Shown: positions 1 through 9,083 of the stretch, piece by piece
Layout: the number at the start of each line of letters is the position of its first letter
Position numbering within the stretch: the first letter of the stretch is position 1
Origin: Pedobacter suwonensis
GTDB taxonomy: Bacteria; Bacteroidota; Bacteroidia; Sphingobacteriales; Sphingobacteriaceae
Assembly: GCF_900111825.1 (NCBI RefSeq)
Contig: NZ_FOJM01000011.1
Location: 124,001 to 188,000 of the forward strand
Reading direction: 5' to 3'
Length of the DNA stretch: 64,000 nucleotides
Translations under genes and position numbers: made by a program
Notes under the pieces: generated by a model
What the model was told of the DNA's origin: nothing
What the model saw: the letters and a program-made list of their open reading frames with translations, nothing else
Databases searched by the model: none

Positions 1-1
1 G

Positions 2-1297
2 ATTTTCATTTTGTTAAGTTTCTCCTTTAACCTTTACTGTTACCGGAAAATCAGGATGCTGATGATATCAGATAATGATGCTTATTTAATAGCGAGGGCC
101 AAAACGCTTCTGGATAAAACGGAAGTATTGCCTGCAATTATTCCTTTGCCTGATCAGAATACCTCCATCAGGGTATTATATCATTCAGCAGGTAAACCCA
201 TTGTGGTGTTCCAGTCTCCGGGCATCATTAAAAACATCCGAACACCTGCAAAGACAGGCGTAACCGATACCTTAGGCATGAGGGTTGCATACGTAGTCAG
301 CAATAATGAAGACAATCCGGCCGAACTGATGCTGGTACGCAGTGCTGATCAACTTAACGGTAACTTACAATACCTGCTCCTTTTACTTTTTACCTGCAGC
401 CTGTTGAGTGTTTTACTTGCAGGTCTCATTGCCTATATTTTATCTTTTTACCTGCTACAGCCTGTGCAGCGCATCATTAACGCAGCCAAACTCATCAATG
501 CGCATAAACTCCGCGATGTTATTCCAGTGAAAAAAACGAATGACGAACTGCAGGAATTAACTGAAACCATCAATACCATGTTGGTTCGGATCGATGAATC
601 TTTACGGCAGCAACAAAACTTTTTTGCCTCTGCCTCGCACGAATTAAAGACACCGCTGGCCATTATGCGTGCTGAAATAGAAGTTCATCTATCAAAACCG
701 GGGTTGACACCCGCATTGTCAAACCTAATGGAGAGTCAGCTTACGGAGATCAACAGGCTGCAACAGGTGGTGCAGGAGTTCCTGCTGGTAAGCCAGTTAA
801 AAAGTAGCGGCATTACGTTACATCGACAACAGATAGATCTTTCGCTGGTAATACTCCGATTGTTTAACCGGTTCCAAACATTTATGCAGCAAAAAGAATT
901 AAGCACAGATATTGATTTTGATCAGGATGCTGAAACTTTTCTAGTCATTGCCGATGATGACAAGCTGAATATCTTATTGATGAACCTTATTGAGAACGCG
1001 ATTAAATATGCTGTCCCGGGAACGCCGATCAGTTGCGCTGTAAAGCAATCTAACATAAAGGATTATATCACCATTAGTTTTAAGAATGCAATTAACGAGG
1101 AAAGTTTCCCGACTGAAAATCTCCAGAATGCCTTCCATAGGGAGACCATAGAAGCCAACGGTGCAGGGATTGGCTTATGGCTGGTTAAAGCGATTACTAA
1201 TTTACACAATGGAAAATTCAGTATAGAAAGCAGCAATTTTTTCTTTGAAGCAGTGGTTGATTTGCCAACTACGCTATACCCTGGTATGGATTTATAA
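2..1297 (+). CDS. Sensor histidine kinase, 5' end cut by window edge
   Basis: This is the kinase half of a two-component system, a membrane protein that autophosphorylates on histidine and passes the phosphate to a response regulator. The frame is open to the left edge and its first residues look like the end of a first membrane helix, so the true start lies outside the window. A TTG at 11 is only the first possible internal start. Counting from 11, a periplasmic sensor region spans about 20-115, a second membrane helix about 120-148, then a HAMP linker. The phosphoacceptor is His210 in SASHELKTP, the N box has Asn329 in LIENAIKYA, and the G box is GAGIG at 384-388. A second glycine-rich box is not evident. 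The partner regulator is presumably upstream. The ligand cannot be told. Confidence 0.9.
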   Translation: MFILLSFSFNLYCYRKIRMLMISDNDAYLIARAKTLLDKTEVLPAIIPLPDQNTSIRVLYHSAGKPIVVFQSPGIIKNIRTPAKTGVTDTLGMRVAYVVSNNEDNPAELMLVRSADQLNGNLQYLLLLLFTCSLLSVLLAGLIAYILSFYLLQPVQRIINAAKLINAHKLRDVIPVKKTNDELQELTETINTMLVRIDESLRQQQNFFASASHELKTPLAIMRAEIEVHLSKPGLTPALSNLMESQLTEINRLQQVVQEFLLVSQLKSSGITLHRQQIDLSLVILRLFNRFQTFMQQKELSTDIDFDQDAETFLVIADDDKLNILLMNLIENAIKYAVPGTPISCAVKQSNIKDYITISFKNAINEESFPTENLQNAFHRETIEANGAGIGLWLVKAITNLHNGKFSIESSNFFFEAVVDLPTTLYPGMDL

Positions 1298-1435
1298 TCA
1301 TTATTATTTATTAGTATGAAGAAAAATTAATTCGAGCATAAAACTAATTCAATCATCTGATTTACAAATAAATAACATAAAATATTCCTATTAAGTGTTT
1401 AAACAAAATATCGCACTTGGTGTTAGGAGACCTGT

Positions 1436-2653
1436 ATGAGCAAACAAGCAGCTTTAGGGGTAACAGATAAGCGGATTATCTGGTCCTTACAATCTCTTAA
1501 TTTTTTCATGGCCGACCTCCAGGCCGGTGTCGGACCATTTCTAGGCATCTTCCTTTTGGCACATGGCTGGAAAAGCGGGCTGATCGGTTCAGTGATGACC
1601 ATTGGTGGAGTAGCAGGAATGATCATGACTATTCCGGCAGGTGCATTAATCGATGCCACTAAAAGAAAAAGGTTTTATGTGGTTATATCGGCGGTTTTCA
1701 CCATACTGGCTTCTGGAATAATCTTATTCACCCAGGAGTTCTGGCTGGTGAGCATTTCGCAGGTGGCAACAGCTATTGCCGGGTCGGCTATTGGCCCGGC
1801 CATCATCGGCATTACGCTTGGTATAGTAAAACAAAAAGGATTTAACAAGCAAAATGGCTATAACCAGGCCTTCAACCATGCAGGCAATGTGGTAGGTTCT
1901 GCACTTTCAGGTTACCTGGGCTACAAATTTGGCATCACGGCTATATTTATTCTGGCAGCTTTTTTTGGGATACTGTCTATCATTTCAGTATTATTGATTC
2001 CGGCTAATTCCATTGATGATGACGTGGCAAGAGGGATGAGAGAGGGAGAGAAAGATGAAAAAGCCAGTGGATTCAAAGTATTGTTTCAATGTAAGTCATT
2101 ATTGGTACTGGCGGGCGCACTGGCTTTTTTTCATTTGGGTAACGGCGCCATGTTACCGCTGTACGGCCTTGCTGCAGCAGCCAGTGGAAATGGTAATGCT
2201 TCCATGTTTGTAGCCATGACCATTATCATTGCACAGTTGGTTATGATCGGCACCTCACTTTTAGCCATGAAAATGGCTGACAAAAGTGGCTACTGGTTAG
2301 TATTGTTTATCTCTTTCTTGTCGCTGCCTATACGTGGTTTATTTGCTGCGTATATGCACAGTCACATAGGAATCTATCCTGTACAAATTTTAGATGGCGT
2401 TGGGGCTGGCCTGCAAAGTGTTGCTGTTCCCGGCTTGGTTGCCCATATCCTGAATGGTACGGGAAGGGTAAATATCGGCCAGGGCGCTGTGATGACGGTA
2501 CAGGGCCTGGGAGCATCACTTAGCCCCGCAATCGGGGGTTGGATAGCACAGGGAATGGGTTACAGCAGTGCTTTTATGATTCTTGGTGCATTTGCCATTG
2601 GTTCCATCCTGTTGTGGACCATCTTTGCAAAAACAATTAAGGATGCCTGCTAA
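1436..2653 (+). CDS. MFS transporter
   Basis: A 405-residue polytopic inner-membrane protein of the major facilitator superfamily, with roughly 11-12 hydrophobic segments in two halves separated by a charged loop (about residues 195-220, rich in Asp, Glu, Lys). The loop after helix 2 carries a DATKRKR stretch that matches the family's basic cytoplasmic A-motif region. The ATG at 1436 is preceded by TAGGAG at about 1424, an unusually good Shine-Dalgarno match for this phylum. The gene is followed 81 bases later by an ArsB/NhaD-type permease on the same strand. The substrate is not apparent. Many MFS proteins of this length are drug or metabolite exporters, but nothing in the sequence decides this. 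Confidence 0.85.
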   Translation: MSKQAALGVTDKRIIWSLQSLNFFMADLQAGVGPFLGIFLLAHGWKSGLIGSVMTIGGVAGMIMTIPAGALIDATKRKRFYVVISAVFTILASGIILFTQEFWLVSISQVATAIAGSAIGPAIIGITLGIVKQKGFNKQNGYNQAFNHAGNVVGSALSGYLGYKFGITAIFILAAFFGILSIISVLLIPANSIDDDVARGMREGEKDEKASGFKVLFQCKSLLVLAGALAFFHLGNGAMLPLYGLAAAASGNGNASMFVAMTIIIAQLVMIGTSLLAMKMADKSGYWLVLFISFLSLPIRGLFAAYMHSHIGIYPVQILDGVGAGLQSVAVPGLVAHILNGTGRVNIGQGAVMTVQGLGASLSPAIGGWIAQGMGYSSAFMILGAFAIGSILLWTIFAKTIKDAC

Positions 2654-2734
2654 TCCTGGCAGGTAATCAAAAAATGTATAGCGAAACAGCCAAGTTGAAC
2701 ACAACCGAAAAGCAATATCTTAGCGCGATAAAAT

Positions 2735-3979
2735 ATGGATAACATACTCATCTGGATTATTTCTTTCCTTGCCATAGCGGGTGTAATCATCAGGCCTTTT
2801 AAAGTTACGGAAGCTGTATATGCCGTTTTTGGGGCCGCGCTGTTATTATTATTCCAACTGATTACCTTTTCAGATGCCTTTTCCGGAATAGCGAAAGGTT
2901 TGGATGTGTATTTATTCCTAACCGGCATGATGTTGCTGGCCGAAACTGCAAGAGAGGAAAAACTGTTTGACTGGCTCGCCGCCCATGCCACTATAAGGGC
3001 TAAGGGATCTTCGGGACGATTATTTTTACTCATCTATCTGGTTGGTGTGGTGGTAACCACATTTCTTTCCAATGATGCCACAGCTGTTGTATTAACACCA
3101 GCTGTGGCAGCGGCAGTTAAGGCAGCTAAGGTAGAAAAACCTTTGCCCTATTTATTGATCTGCGCATTCATTGCCAATGCAGCTTCTTTTGTGCTGCCTA
3201 TTTCAAATCCGGCAAATCTGGTAATCTATGGTACGAATATGCCATCCCTAATGCATTGGCTGAGTTTGTATCTGATCCCTTCGATATGTGCCATTACCGT
3301 TACTTATTTTGTGCTCCGGTTCTCACAGCGTGAGTGTTTTAAACAAAAAATCATAACAGAGATCAACTTGCCAGAAATAAGTCCGGGCGGTAAAACAGCT
3401 TTGATTGGAATATGTGTAACTGCAACTGTTTTATTAGCTGCTTCTGCCATGAACATGGAACTGGGGTTGCCCACATTGATTACGGGGATCATCACAAGCG
3501 CCGTTGTATTGACCCGCGCGAGAAAAAATCCGGTTAATGTGATTAAAGGAATATCATGGACAGTGCTTCCCTTGGTGGCGGGCTTATTTGTAGTGGTTGA
3601 AGCATTAAATAAAACCGGAATGGCACAACATTTAAGCGCCTTGTTAAATGATGCTATAGCACAATCTGAAACAGCAGCGGTATGGCTTAGTGGTACGGTG
3701 ACTGCGATAGCCTGCAATTTAATGAATAATTTACCTGCCGGACTGATAGCAGGTAGTGTATTGCAAAATGCCCATGCACCCGATCTGGTTAAAAGTGCAG
3801 TATTAATTGGTGTAGACCTTGGTCCCAACCTCTCCATAACCGGTTCGCTGGCCACTATATTATGGCTGGTGGCTTTAAGAAGAGAGGGACAGAAAGTAAG
3901 TGCCTGGACATTTTTAAAATTAGGAAGCGTAATTATGACGACAGCATTGATAGCTGCTATACTATCCTTATGGATTTAA
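2735..3979 (+). CDS. ArsB/NhaD-superfamily anion permease
   Basis: A 414-residue membrane protein with about 10-12 hydrophobic segments. The stretch TTFLSNDATAVVLTPAV near residue 110 and the later SNPANLVIYG motif are characteristic of the ion transporter superfamily that includes ArsB arsenite efflux permeases and related anion carriers. A second half-repeat carries NLMNNLPAGLIAG, the matching loop of the inverted repeat fold. No arsR or arsC gene lies next to it, so arsenite is possible but not shown; other anions are equally likely. It may be cotranscribed with the upstream MFS gene. The region after it holds only a palindromic repeat before the convergent terminator of the minus-strand operon. 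Confidence 0.8.
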   Translation: MDNILIWIISFLAIAGVIIRPFKVTEAVYAVFGAALLLLFQLITFSDAFSGIAKGLDVYLFLTGMMLLAETAREEKLFDWLAAHATIRAKGSSGRLFLLIYLVGVVVTTFLSNDATAVVLTPAVAAAVKAAKVEKPLPYLLICAFIANAASFVLPISNPANLVIYGTNMPSLMHWLSLYLIPSICAITVTYFVLRFSQRECFKQKIITEINLPEISPGGKTALIGICVTATVLLAASAMNMELGLPTLITGIITSAVVLTRARKNPVNVIKGISWTVLPLVAGLFVVVEALNKTGMAQHLSALLNDAIAQSETAAVWLSGTVTAIACNLMNNLPAGLIAGSVLQNAHAPDLVKSAVLIGVDLGPNLSITGSLATILWLVALRREGQKVSAWTFLKLGSVIMTTALIAAILSLWI

Positions 3980-4045
3980 TTTTTTAACTTGAATTGATAA
4001 TTATTTAACAAAATAACTTTTTATAAAAGCGCTTATTAGACTATT

Positions 4046-4110
4046 CGTCATGCTGAATTCATTTCAGCATCTTTTTAGCACGAAAGACGCTGAAACAAGT
4101 TCAGGGTGAC
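4046..4110. repeat. REP-like double hairpin element, copy A
   Basis: A 65-base element made of two adjacent small hairpins (TGCTGAATT..ATTTCAGCA and GCTGAAACAAGTTCAG) bounded by GTCA and TGAC. Related copies lie at 16354-16419 and 58463-58534 in this window. In copy A the right arm has changed to AGGGTGAC, so the outer pairing is imperfect. It lies in the 317-base space between the permease and the convergent SusC/SusD operon, where no gene is visible. Confidence 0.75.
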
Positions 4111-4237
4111 TACCGTGCATACAAGGCGCCAAATAACACAAGTTAAAGCATATTATTAATCTAGCTTAGGTTATTAGCTATCCTGCTAGGCCATGACTTT
4201 AATCCTGTAGTCAATTGATTTGTCCAAAACAAATGAT

Positions 4238-4272
4238 AAAAAAAATGCAGGCGACATCCGTCAACCTGCATT
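4238..4272 (-). terminator. Terminator of the SusC/SusD-TlpA operon
   Basis: On the minus strand an 8-bp stem (AATGCAGG / CCTGCATT) with a 13-base loop is followed by a run of eight T, beginning about 25 bases after the stop codon of the last gene of the operon. This is a standard intrinsic terminator layout. Confidence 0.75.
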
Positions 4273-4296
4273 AATCATCATTAACTATAAGATTTT

Positions 4297-5445
4297 TTAC
4301 TTGGCGCGTCCGTCAAATATTTCTTTGATTTTCGACTCCAGTGCCGGACCTCTAAGTTCTTTGGCGATAATTTTTCCGCTTGGATCGATTAAAAAATTCA
4401 TAGGAATAGCTTTAACCTCATATCTGGCCGCAGCCTCATTTTCCCATCCTTTTAAATCACCCACCTGTTTCCAGGTCAGTTTATCGTCTGCTATCGCTTT
4501 AATCCATTTCGCTTTATCAGCTGCTTTATCAAGCGAAACACCTAAAATTTCAAATCCTTTTGATTTATATTGCTCGTAAACCTTAACCAGGTTTGGATTC
4601 TCTCTACGGCATGGCGCACACCATGAAGCCCAGAAATCGACCAAAACATATTTTCCGCGGTAATCAGAAAGTTTAACCATTTTTCCGTCAACATCAGGCT
4701 GTGCAAAATCCTGGGCCTCTACGCCCTCCTGTGTTTTTTTGAAAGTAGCGATGCGCAGGCCAACCTCTTTACCGAAATACGAATCTCTTAACTTCGGATT
4801 GATGGCCAGGTATACTTTTTCCATTTCCACCGCGTCGAAACCCGGAGCTAAAGTGGAGTTTAAAGCCATCAGCGACATGAAACTATCTGGATTATTTTTC
4901 ACATAACTGATTTTAGCGTCAACAATTTCTTTTTCTATAGCATTTGCCCGTTTTTCTAAATCCTGGATAACAGCTTTATCCTGTTTTTTAGCTTCAGGCA
5001 TATCCTGGTATTCCTTATTCAAGGCTTGCAATTTGTTATAAAGGGGACGAAGAAGATCATCTACACGTCGGCTTTCTTCGGTCTGTGCAGATCCTTTAAC
5101 CACAGCCGTTTTTAATGAGTCTTTACCGGTAATGGTAATGTTTTCGTTATCCAATATCAAACTCACCCCATCTACATTTATTCTTTTGCCCGGAATCTCA
5201 ATGGCATCATCATGTTTCAAACGCACGATTGCTTCAATAGGGGAAGAAACCTTGCCTTTAAAGGTAAAGCTTCCATTTACCAGCGGAACTGAATCCAGAA
5301 TCTGCTTGCCATCAATTTTGGTTAGCAAAAAAGCTTTGGCAGGCTTACCCAACTTTCCGATCTGACCTTTTATGGTATATCCGGTTTGTGCGGTTGCACT
5401 CAGGGAATAAAGTGCAGCTATTGCACCAATTATTAATTTTTTCAT
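4297..5445 (-). CDS. TlpA-like thiol-disulfide oxidoreductase with DUF4369-type N-terminus
   Basis: A 382-residue periplasmic redoxin. The start at 5445 (MKKLIIGAIAALYSLSATAQ) gives a clean Sec signal peptide; the longer open frame would overlap the upstream gene. A beta-rich N-terminal region (about 22-110) resembles DUF4369, then a helical stretch, then an AhpC/TSA-thioredoxin fold at about 240-380 with the active site WCAPC (Cys276, Cys279). Such proteins reduce or rearrange disulfides in exported proteins. It starts one base after the stop of the S41 peptidase and is the last gene of the operon, ahead of an intrinsic terminator. The role in the operon is inferred: unfolding disulfide-bonded substrates or maintaining its exported partners. 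Confidence 0.9.
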   Translation of the reverse strand: MKKLIIGAIAALYSLSATAQTGYTIKGQIGKLGKPAKAFLLTKIDGKQILDSVPLVNGSFTFKGKVSSPIEAIVRLKHDDAIEIPGKRINVDGVSLILDNENITITGKDSLKTAVVKGSAQTEESRRVDDLLRPLYNKLQALNKEYQDMPEAKKQDKAVIQDLEKRANAIEKEIVDAKISYVKNNPDSFMSLMALNSTLAPGFDAVEMEKVYLAINPKLRDSYFGKEVGLRIATFKKTQEGVEAQDFAQPDVDGKMVKLSDYRGKYVLVDFWASWCAPCRRENPNLVKVYEQYKSKGFEILGVSLDKAADKAKWIKAIADDKLTWKQVGDLKGWENEAAARYEVKAIPMNFLIDPSGKIIAKELRGPALESKIKEIFDGRAK

Positions 5446-5446
5446 G

Positions 5447-7075
5447 TTAGTTTTTTTTCTTTTGATTAGGAGATGATTTACTGGCAGTACTTCCTGCCAA
5501 TAATTTATTGTAAGTGGCTTTTGAGTTGAGAATAGATAAGGCCGTATCAAAGGCGGCGCTGGCTTCGTTACGAACGCGCAGGGCATAACCCTTACCTACA
5601 TATAACATATCGGCTATGCCGGCTTTTAGTTCTATCCGGATGGTTTTTCTTGCAACCTGATCTGTTTTTGCAGGCATTTTGATCCGAAGTTTTTCCGCGG
5701 CATCAAAAATCCCGTCAACCATGGTTTCGTCCACTTTGAAACTCTTATCGAAGGCTTCAAAATCAGGATAATTAGCGGTTAGCTGACTACGATTCTGCTG
5801 CACCAGCTCAAAGGCTACTTTATTCACTAAACCACTGTTCATGGTCTGATTCAGCCAGGTGCTATATAATGCCGTGTCTATCGAAACAAACTGATCTGGC
5901 ATGATACCGCCACCACCATACACCGTTCTTTTATGATTAAGTGTAGTATATTTAAGCGAATCTGGAAAATGATAATGCCCTGCCTCCTTCAATTCACCTG
6001 AAGCCATCCTCCGGTTAAAATCTTCAAAATAATCAGCTTTGCCTTTGGTGTAAGGTTTCTGGATAGATCGGCCTGAAGGCGTATAATAGCGAGCGGCTGT
6101 CAACCTGATTACCGAACCATCACTTAATGGAAATCCTTTCTGCATCAATCCCTTTCCAAAAGTTCTGCGTCCAACAATTACGGCCCGATCCCAGTCTTGT
6201 AAAGCACCGGTCAGGATTTCGCTTGAAGAAGCAGTAGATTCATCAACCAAAACCACCAATTCGCCATCCATAAACTGCCCGTAACCGCCGGTGAGAAAAT
6301 AATCCTTCACACCTGTATTGGTAACTGAATAAAAAACAGTTTTTTCAGGAGGAAGAAATTCATCCGCCACGCCAATAGCCATGTCTACTATGCCTCCCCC
6401 ATTCATCTGTAAATCGAGAATAAGTTTGGTCATGCCCTGCGCTTTCAAGCTTTTTAAGGCGGCATCCATTTCCCGGCGGGTAGACTGACTGAAAACAGAC
6501 AGCGCAATATAACCGATCTGTTTGGTAACCATGTAACTGGCCGTAATGGATAACTCGGCAATCTGCTCACGCATTACCTTGAATTGTAAAAGCGCTGGCT
6601 GTCCTTTACGCCTGATAGCCAGGTCAACAGCTTTTCCTTTCTCTCCCCTCAGTAACCGCATCACTTCCTGGTTTTTCAGGTTTTTGCCTAGAATTGTCTG
6701 ACCATCTACGTTTACAATCTGATCGCCTACTTTTAAGCCTGCTTTTGCCGCAGGTCCATCCGGATTGACACTGATGATAAATGTACTGTCTGAAATCATT
6801 GCAAAACCGATTCCAATGCCAGCAAAACTTCCTGACATGGATTCGTTCATGGCCTCTACCTCTTCGCGGCTGATGTAGCTGGAATGAGGATCAAGGCTGC
6901 TCAACATGCCCTTGATGGCGGCATCGACTACGGGTTCATCGTTAACCGGATCTACATAGTTATCCTGGATTAGCTTTAAGGCATCCTGCAGCTTAATCTT
7001 CGGATTCATCTGTGCCTGAACGGAAAGCCCTATCCAGAAGGAAAAAAAAGCTGTAATTATCGTTTTTCTTATCAT
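5447..7075 (-). CDS. S41-family carboxy-terminal processing peptidase with PDZ domain
   Basis: A 542-residue exported serine protease of the CtpA/tricorn-type S41 family. A signal peptide covers about 1-21 (ends VQAQ), a helical N-terminal part follows, then a PDZ domain at about 85-170 (GIGIGF and AGLKVGDQIVNVDG), then the protease core. The Ser/Lys dyad is visible as Ser283 in TASSSEILTGALQD and Lys308 in RRTFGKG, exactly 25 residues apart as in characterised family members. The start codon overlaps the stop of the preceding TlpA-like gene by one base (TAATG), which implies translational coupling. Within a SusC/SusD operon it probably trims imported or surface peptides. The C-terminal 150 residues have no recognised domain. 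Confidence 0.92.
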   Translation of the reverse strand: MIRKTIITAFFSFWIGLSVQAQMNPKIKLQDALKLIQDNYVDPVNDEPVVDAAIKGMLSSLDPHSSYISREEVEAMNESMSGSFAGIGIGFAMISDSTFIISVNPDGPAAKAGLKVGDQIVNVDGQTILGKNLKNQEVMRLLRGEKGKAVDLAIRRKGQPALLQFKVMREQIAELSITASYMVTKQIGYIALSVFSQSTRREMDAALKSLKAQGMTKLILDLQMNGGGIVDMAIGVADEFLPPEKTVFYSVTNTGVKDYFLTGGYGQFMDGELVVLVDESTASSSEILTGALQDWDRAVIVGRRTFGKGLMQKGFPLSDGSVIRLTAARYYTPSGRSIQKPYTKGKADYFEDFNRRMASGELKEAGHYHFPDSLKYTTLNHKRTVYGGGGIMPDQFVSIDTALYSTWLNQTMNSGLVNKVAFELVQQNRSQLTANYPDFEAFDKSFKVDETMVDGIFDAAEKLRIKMPAKTDQVARKTIRIELKAGIADMLYVGKGYALRVRNEASAAFDTALSILNSKATYNKLLAGSTASKSSPNQKKKN

Positions 7076-9069
7076 TATTTCTCTGCTCTTAAAATCTCAA
7101 TGGCGGTTGACAATTCATCGCTTAACTGGCTCGGGCTACCGGAATATCCTTCAGAAGAATAGCGCACAACGCCGTTTTTTACGATGATTTTACGTGGAAT
7201 GGCTGACGACTTAAATAGCGGCTTTAGGCTTAAGAAAACCGCTGCCTGCTCTCCATTAGGGAGAACTGCATCATGCAAAAGGTTAAAACGATAGCCCTGG
7301 CTCTTAACAAAGTTTACCGATTTGGCTTTATAATCACCAAATTGCATGGTACCAATCATATAAACCGCAACATTTGGATCTTTTGCATATTGATCTATCA
7401 GCAATTGCATGCCAGGAAAAGCTTCAATACAAGGTCTGCACCAGGTGGCCCAAAAGTCAATTACTACTATTTTATTTCCCCAATCATTAGAATTTACCAT
7501 TTTACCATTGGCATCTTCCAGGCTGAAAGGCTTTAATGGATAATTGACCATGTTGGCCATTACATGCCCCCTCATTTCTGCTTTTTTATCATTTGGCATC
7601 AGAGATGATAAGTATTCCTCATAGCCTTTTTCCTGGCCCTGGTGTTCGCTTCTATACAACTCTTTCAACTTAGCAAACATTTCTGGCGTAACTGCATTGG
7701 CTGCCACACTATTTTCCAGTAAGGATTTGATGGCCTTGTCATCTTTCAGTTCGCTTAATACACGAAGATGCATCGCATTCATGTCGGCATTACTATAAGT
7801 TCCGTCTTTAGACAGGTATTGGAAAAAGTTCTTTGCTGCGGCAAAATCCTTTTGGTTAATGGCTAAAGCAATATGGGTAAATAAGCGATCGTTCATTTGC
7901 TTATCGGCGTTTTCCTGGGCTTTAACCGCATCCCTACCGAAGTCGGTTAGATAAGACTGATCACGCTGGCGTTCCAATAAGTAAGGAATGATCTTTTTGC
8001 TCAGCTCATAAAGTAATTTATAATCTGCTTTACCGGACATGGACATTTGATTCCGCGTAATGTTCCAACGATAAATTTCGTTGGCTGTTCTAAAATCAAT
8101 ATCCTTAAACAGGGATAAGAACTTATCTATCTGATTACCATCAAAGTATCTGGTAGCCAACCCTCTATAAATTTCATAATATAAGAAACCTTTATCATCG
8201 GGATTTTTCTTCCATTCTTCATAAGGATATTTTTTAAGAAAATCTTCGGATGCCGCCTGATAAACCTCTGGTGAGGCTCCTTTGGTTGCCGCACGGAAGC
8301 TTAATAATTTTGCAGTTCCGCTTTTGGGCTGATATTGGAAAATCAGCTTTTCTATTTCCTTTGCTTGCTGATCCCTTTTCTCCCGGATATAATAACCATG
8401 GGCTTCTGCTAACAAGGCGTCGCTGAACTTTTCTTTCTTAAGCATAGCCTGTATGGTTGCATCAGCAAAGGCGTCAAACTTTTCTGGCGGCATTGTCAAA
8501 CGTTTCAAATCAAGATAGGTAAAGAGTAACGGGCCAGATGGTTTTCCAGAAATCTTTTCTTCCTTTTTTAACAAAGAATCAGTGGTTTGGGCATTTTTTG
8601 CCGCCGAAACAAAATCATTTAAACTCCAGTCGCCAGTTAAGTTAGACCGCAATGCAGCTTCTGCCAGATAACTGCCACGCTGTTCCTTGTCGTTGCTACC
8701 TAAAACCTTTGTAAAGTAACCTTTACCCTGGTTATTATCGATTGCTTCCGGCGTCATTGAAGCGCCCTGGTAAAATTTAAGCGCCAAAAAAACGGCGTTA
8801 TTGGGCAAGGTATAACTTGCCTGCCACTGATCATTTTCCTTTTTCAGTGTTAGCGGTACAGATTCCCAGCGTTTGCCATTAAAATAAGCCAATGTTGCTT
8901 TTGGTTCATCGCTAAATTCAAGGTCGCCACCTTTTGCCTGATAATAAAATGTAGCAGGTTGATTTTGCCTTAACAATTCTGGTTTCCAGGTTAAGGTCTG
9001 GGCAGCCAGCTGCTGCCCAAAAAAAGGGCAAAGCAGTAGCAGACCATTCAGTAAAAGATTTTTTTTCAT
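7075..9069 (-). CDS. TlpA-family redoxin with long helical N-terminal region
   Basis: A 664-residue exported protein. A signal peptide covers about 1-23 (ends QLAAQ), followed by a short beta-rich domain and about 300 residues that are mainly helical, with TPR-like spacing of Ala, Tyr and Leu. The C-terminal 150 residues form a TlpA/ResA thioredoxin fold with active site WCRPC (Cys544, Cys547) after VVIDFWAT and the family's cis-Pro region in KSSAIPRKIIV. It sits between SusD (14 bases upstream) and the S41 peptidase (1-base overlap). The function is inferred as periplasmic disulfide reduction tied to the substrate of this uptake operon. Confidence 0.88.
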   Translation of the reverse strand: MKKNLLLNGLLLLCPFFGQQLAAQTLTWKPELLRQNQPATFYYQAKGGDLEFSDEPKATLAYFNGKRWESVPLTLKKENDQWQASYTLPNNAVFLALKFYQGASMTPEAIDNNQGKGYFTKVLGSNDKEQRGSYLAEAALRSNLTGDWSLNDFVSAAKNAQTTDSLLKKEEKISGKPSGPLLFTYLDLKRLTMPPEKFDAFADATIQAMLKKEKFSDALLAEAHGYYIREKRDQQAKEIEKLIFQYQPKSGTAKLLSFRAATKGASPEVYQAASEDFLKKYPYEEWKKNPDDKGFLYYEIYRGLATRYFDGNQIDKFLSLFKDIDFRTANEIYRWNITRNQMSMSGKADYKLLYELSKKIIPYLLERQRDQSYLTDFGRDAVKAQENADKQMNDRLFTHIALAINQKDFAAAKNFFQYLSKDGTYSNADMNAMHLRVLSELKDDKAIKSLLENSVAANAVTPEMFAKLKELYRSEHQGQEKGYEEYLSSLMPNDKKAEMRGHVMANMVNYPLKPFSLEDANGKMVNSNDWGNKIVVIDFWATWCRPCIEAFPGMQLLIDQYAKDPNVAVYMIGTMQFGDYKAKSVNFVKSQGYRFNLLHDAVLPNGEQAAVFLSLKPLFKSSAIPRKIIVKNGVVRYSSEGYSGSPSQLSDELSTAIEILRAEK

Positions 9070-9083
9070 AAGCTCTCCGTAGA

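Noticed and set aside
3304..3855. 183-codon minus-strand frame inside the permease gene
   Set aside because: It is a shadow of a clear membrane-protein gene on the other strand.
2735..3979. Arsenic-resistance operon
   Set aside because: The permease belongs to the superfamily that includes ArsB, but no arsR, arsC or arsA gene is nearby and the neighbours are a kinase and an MFS protein.
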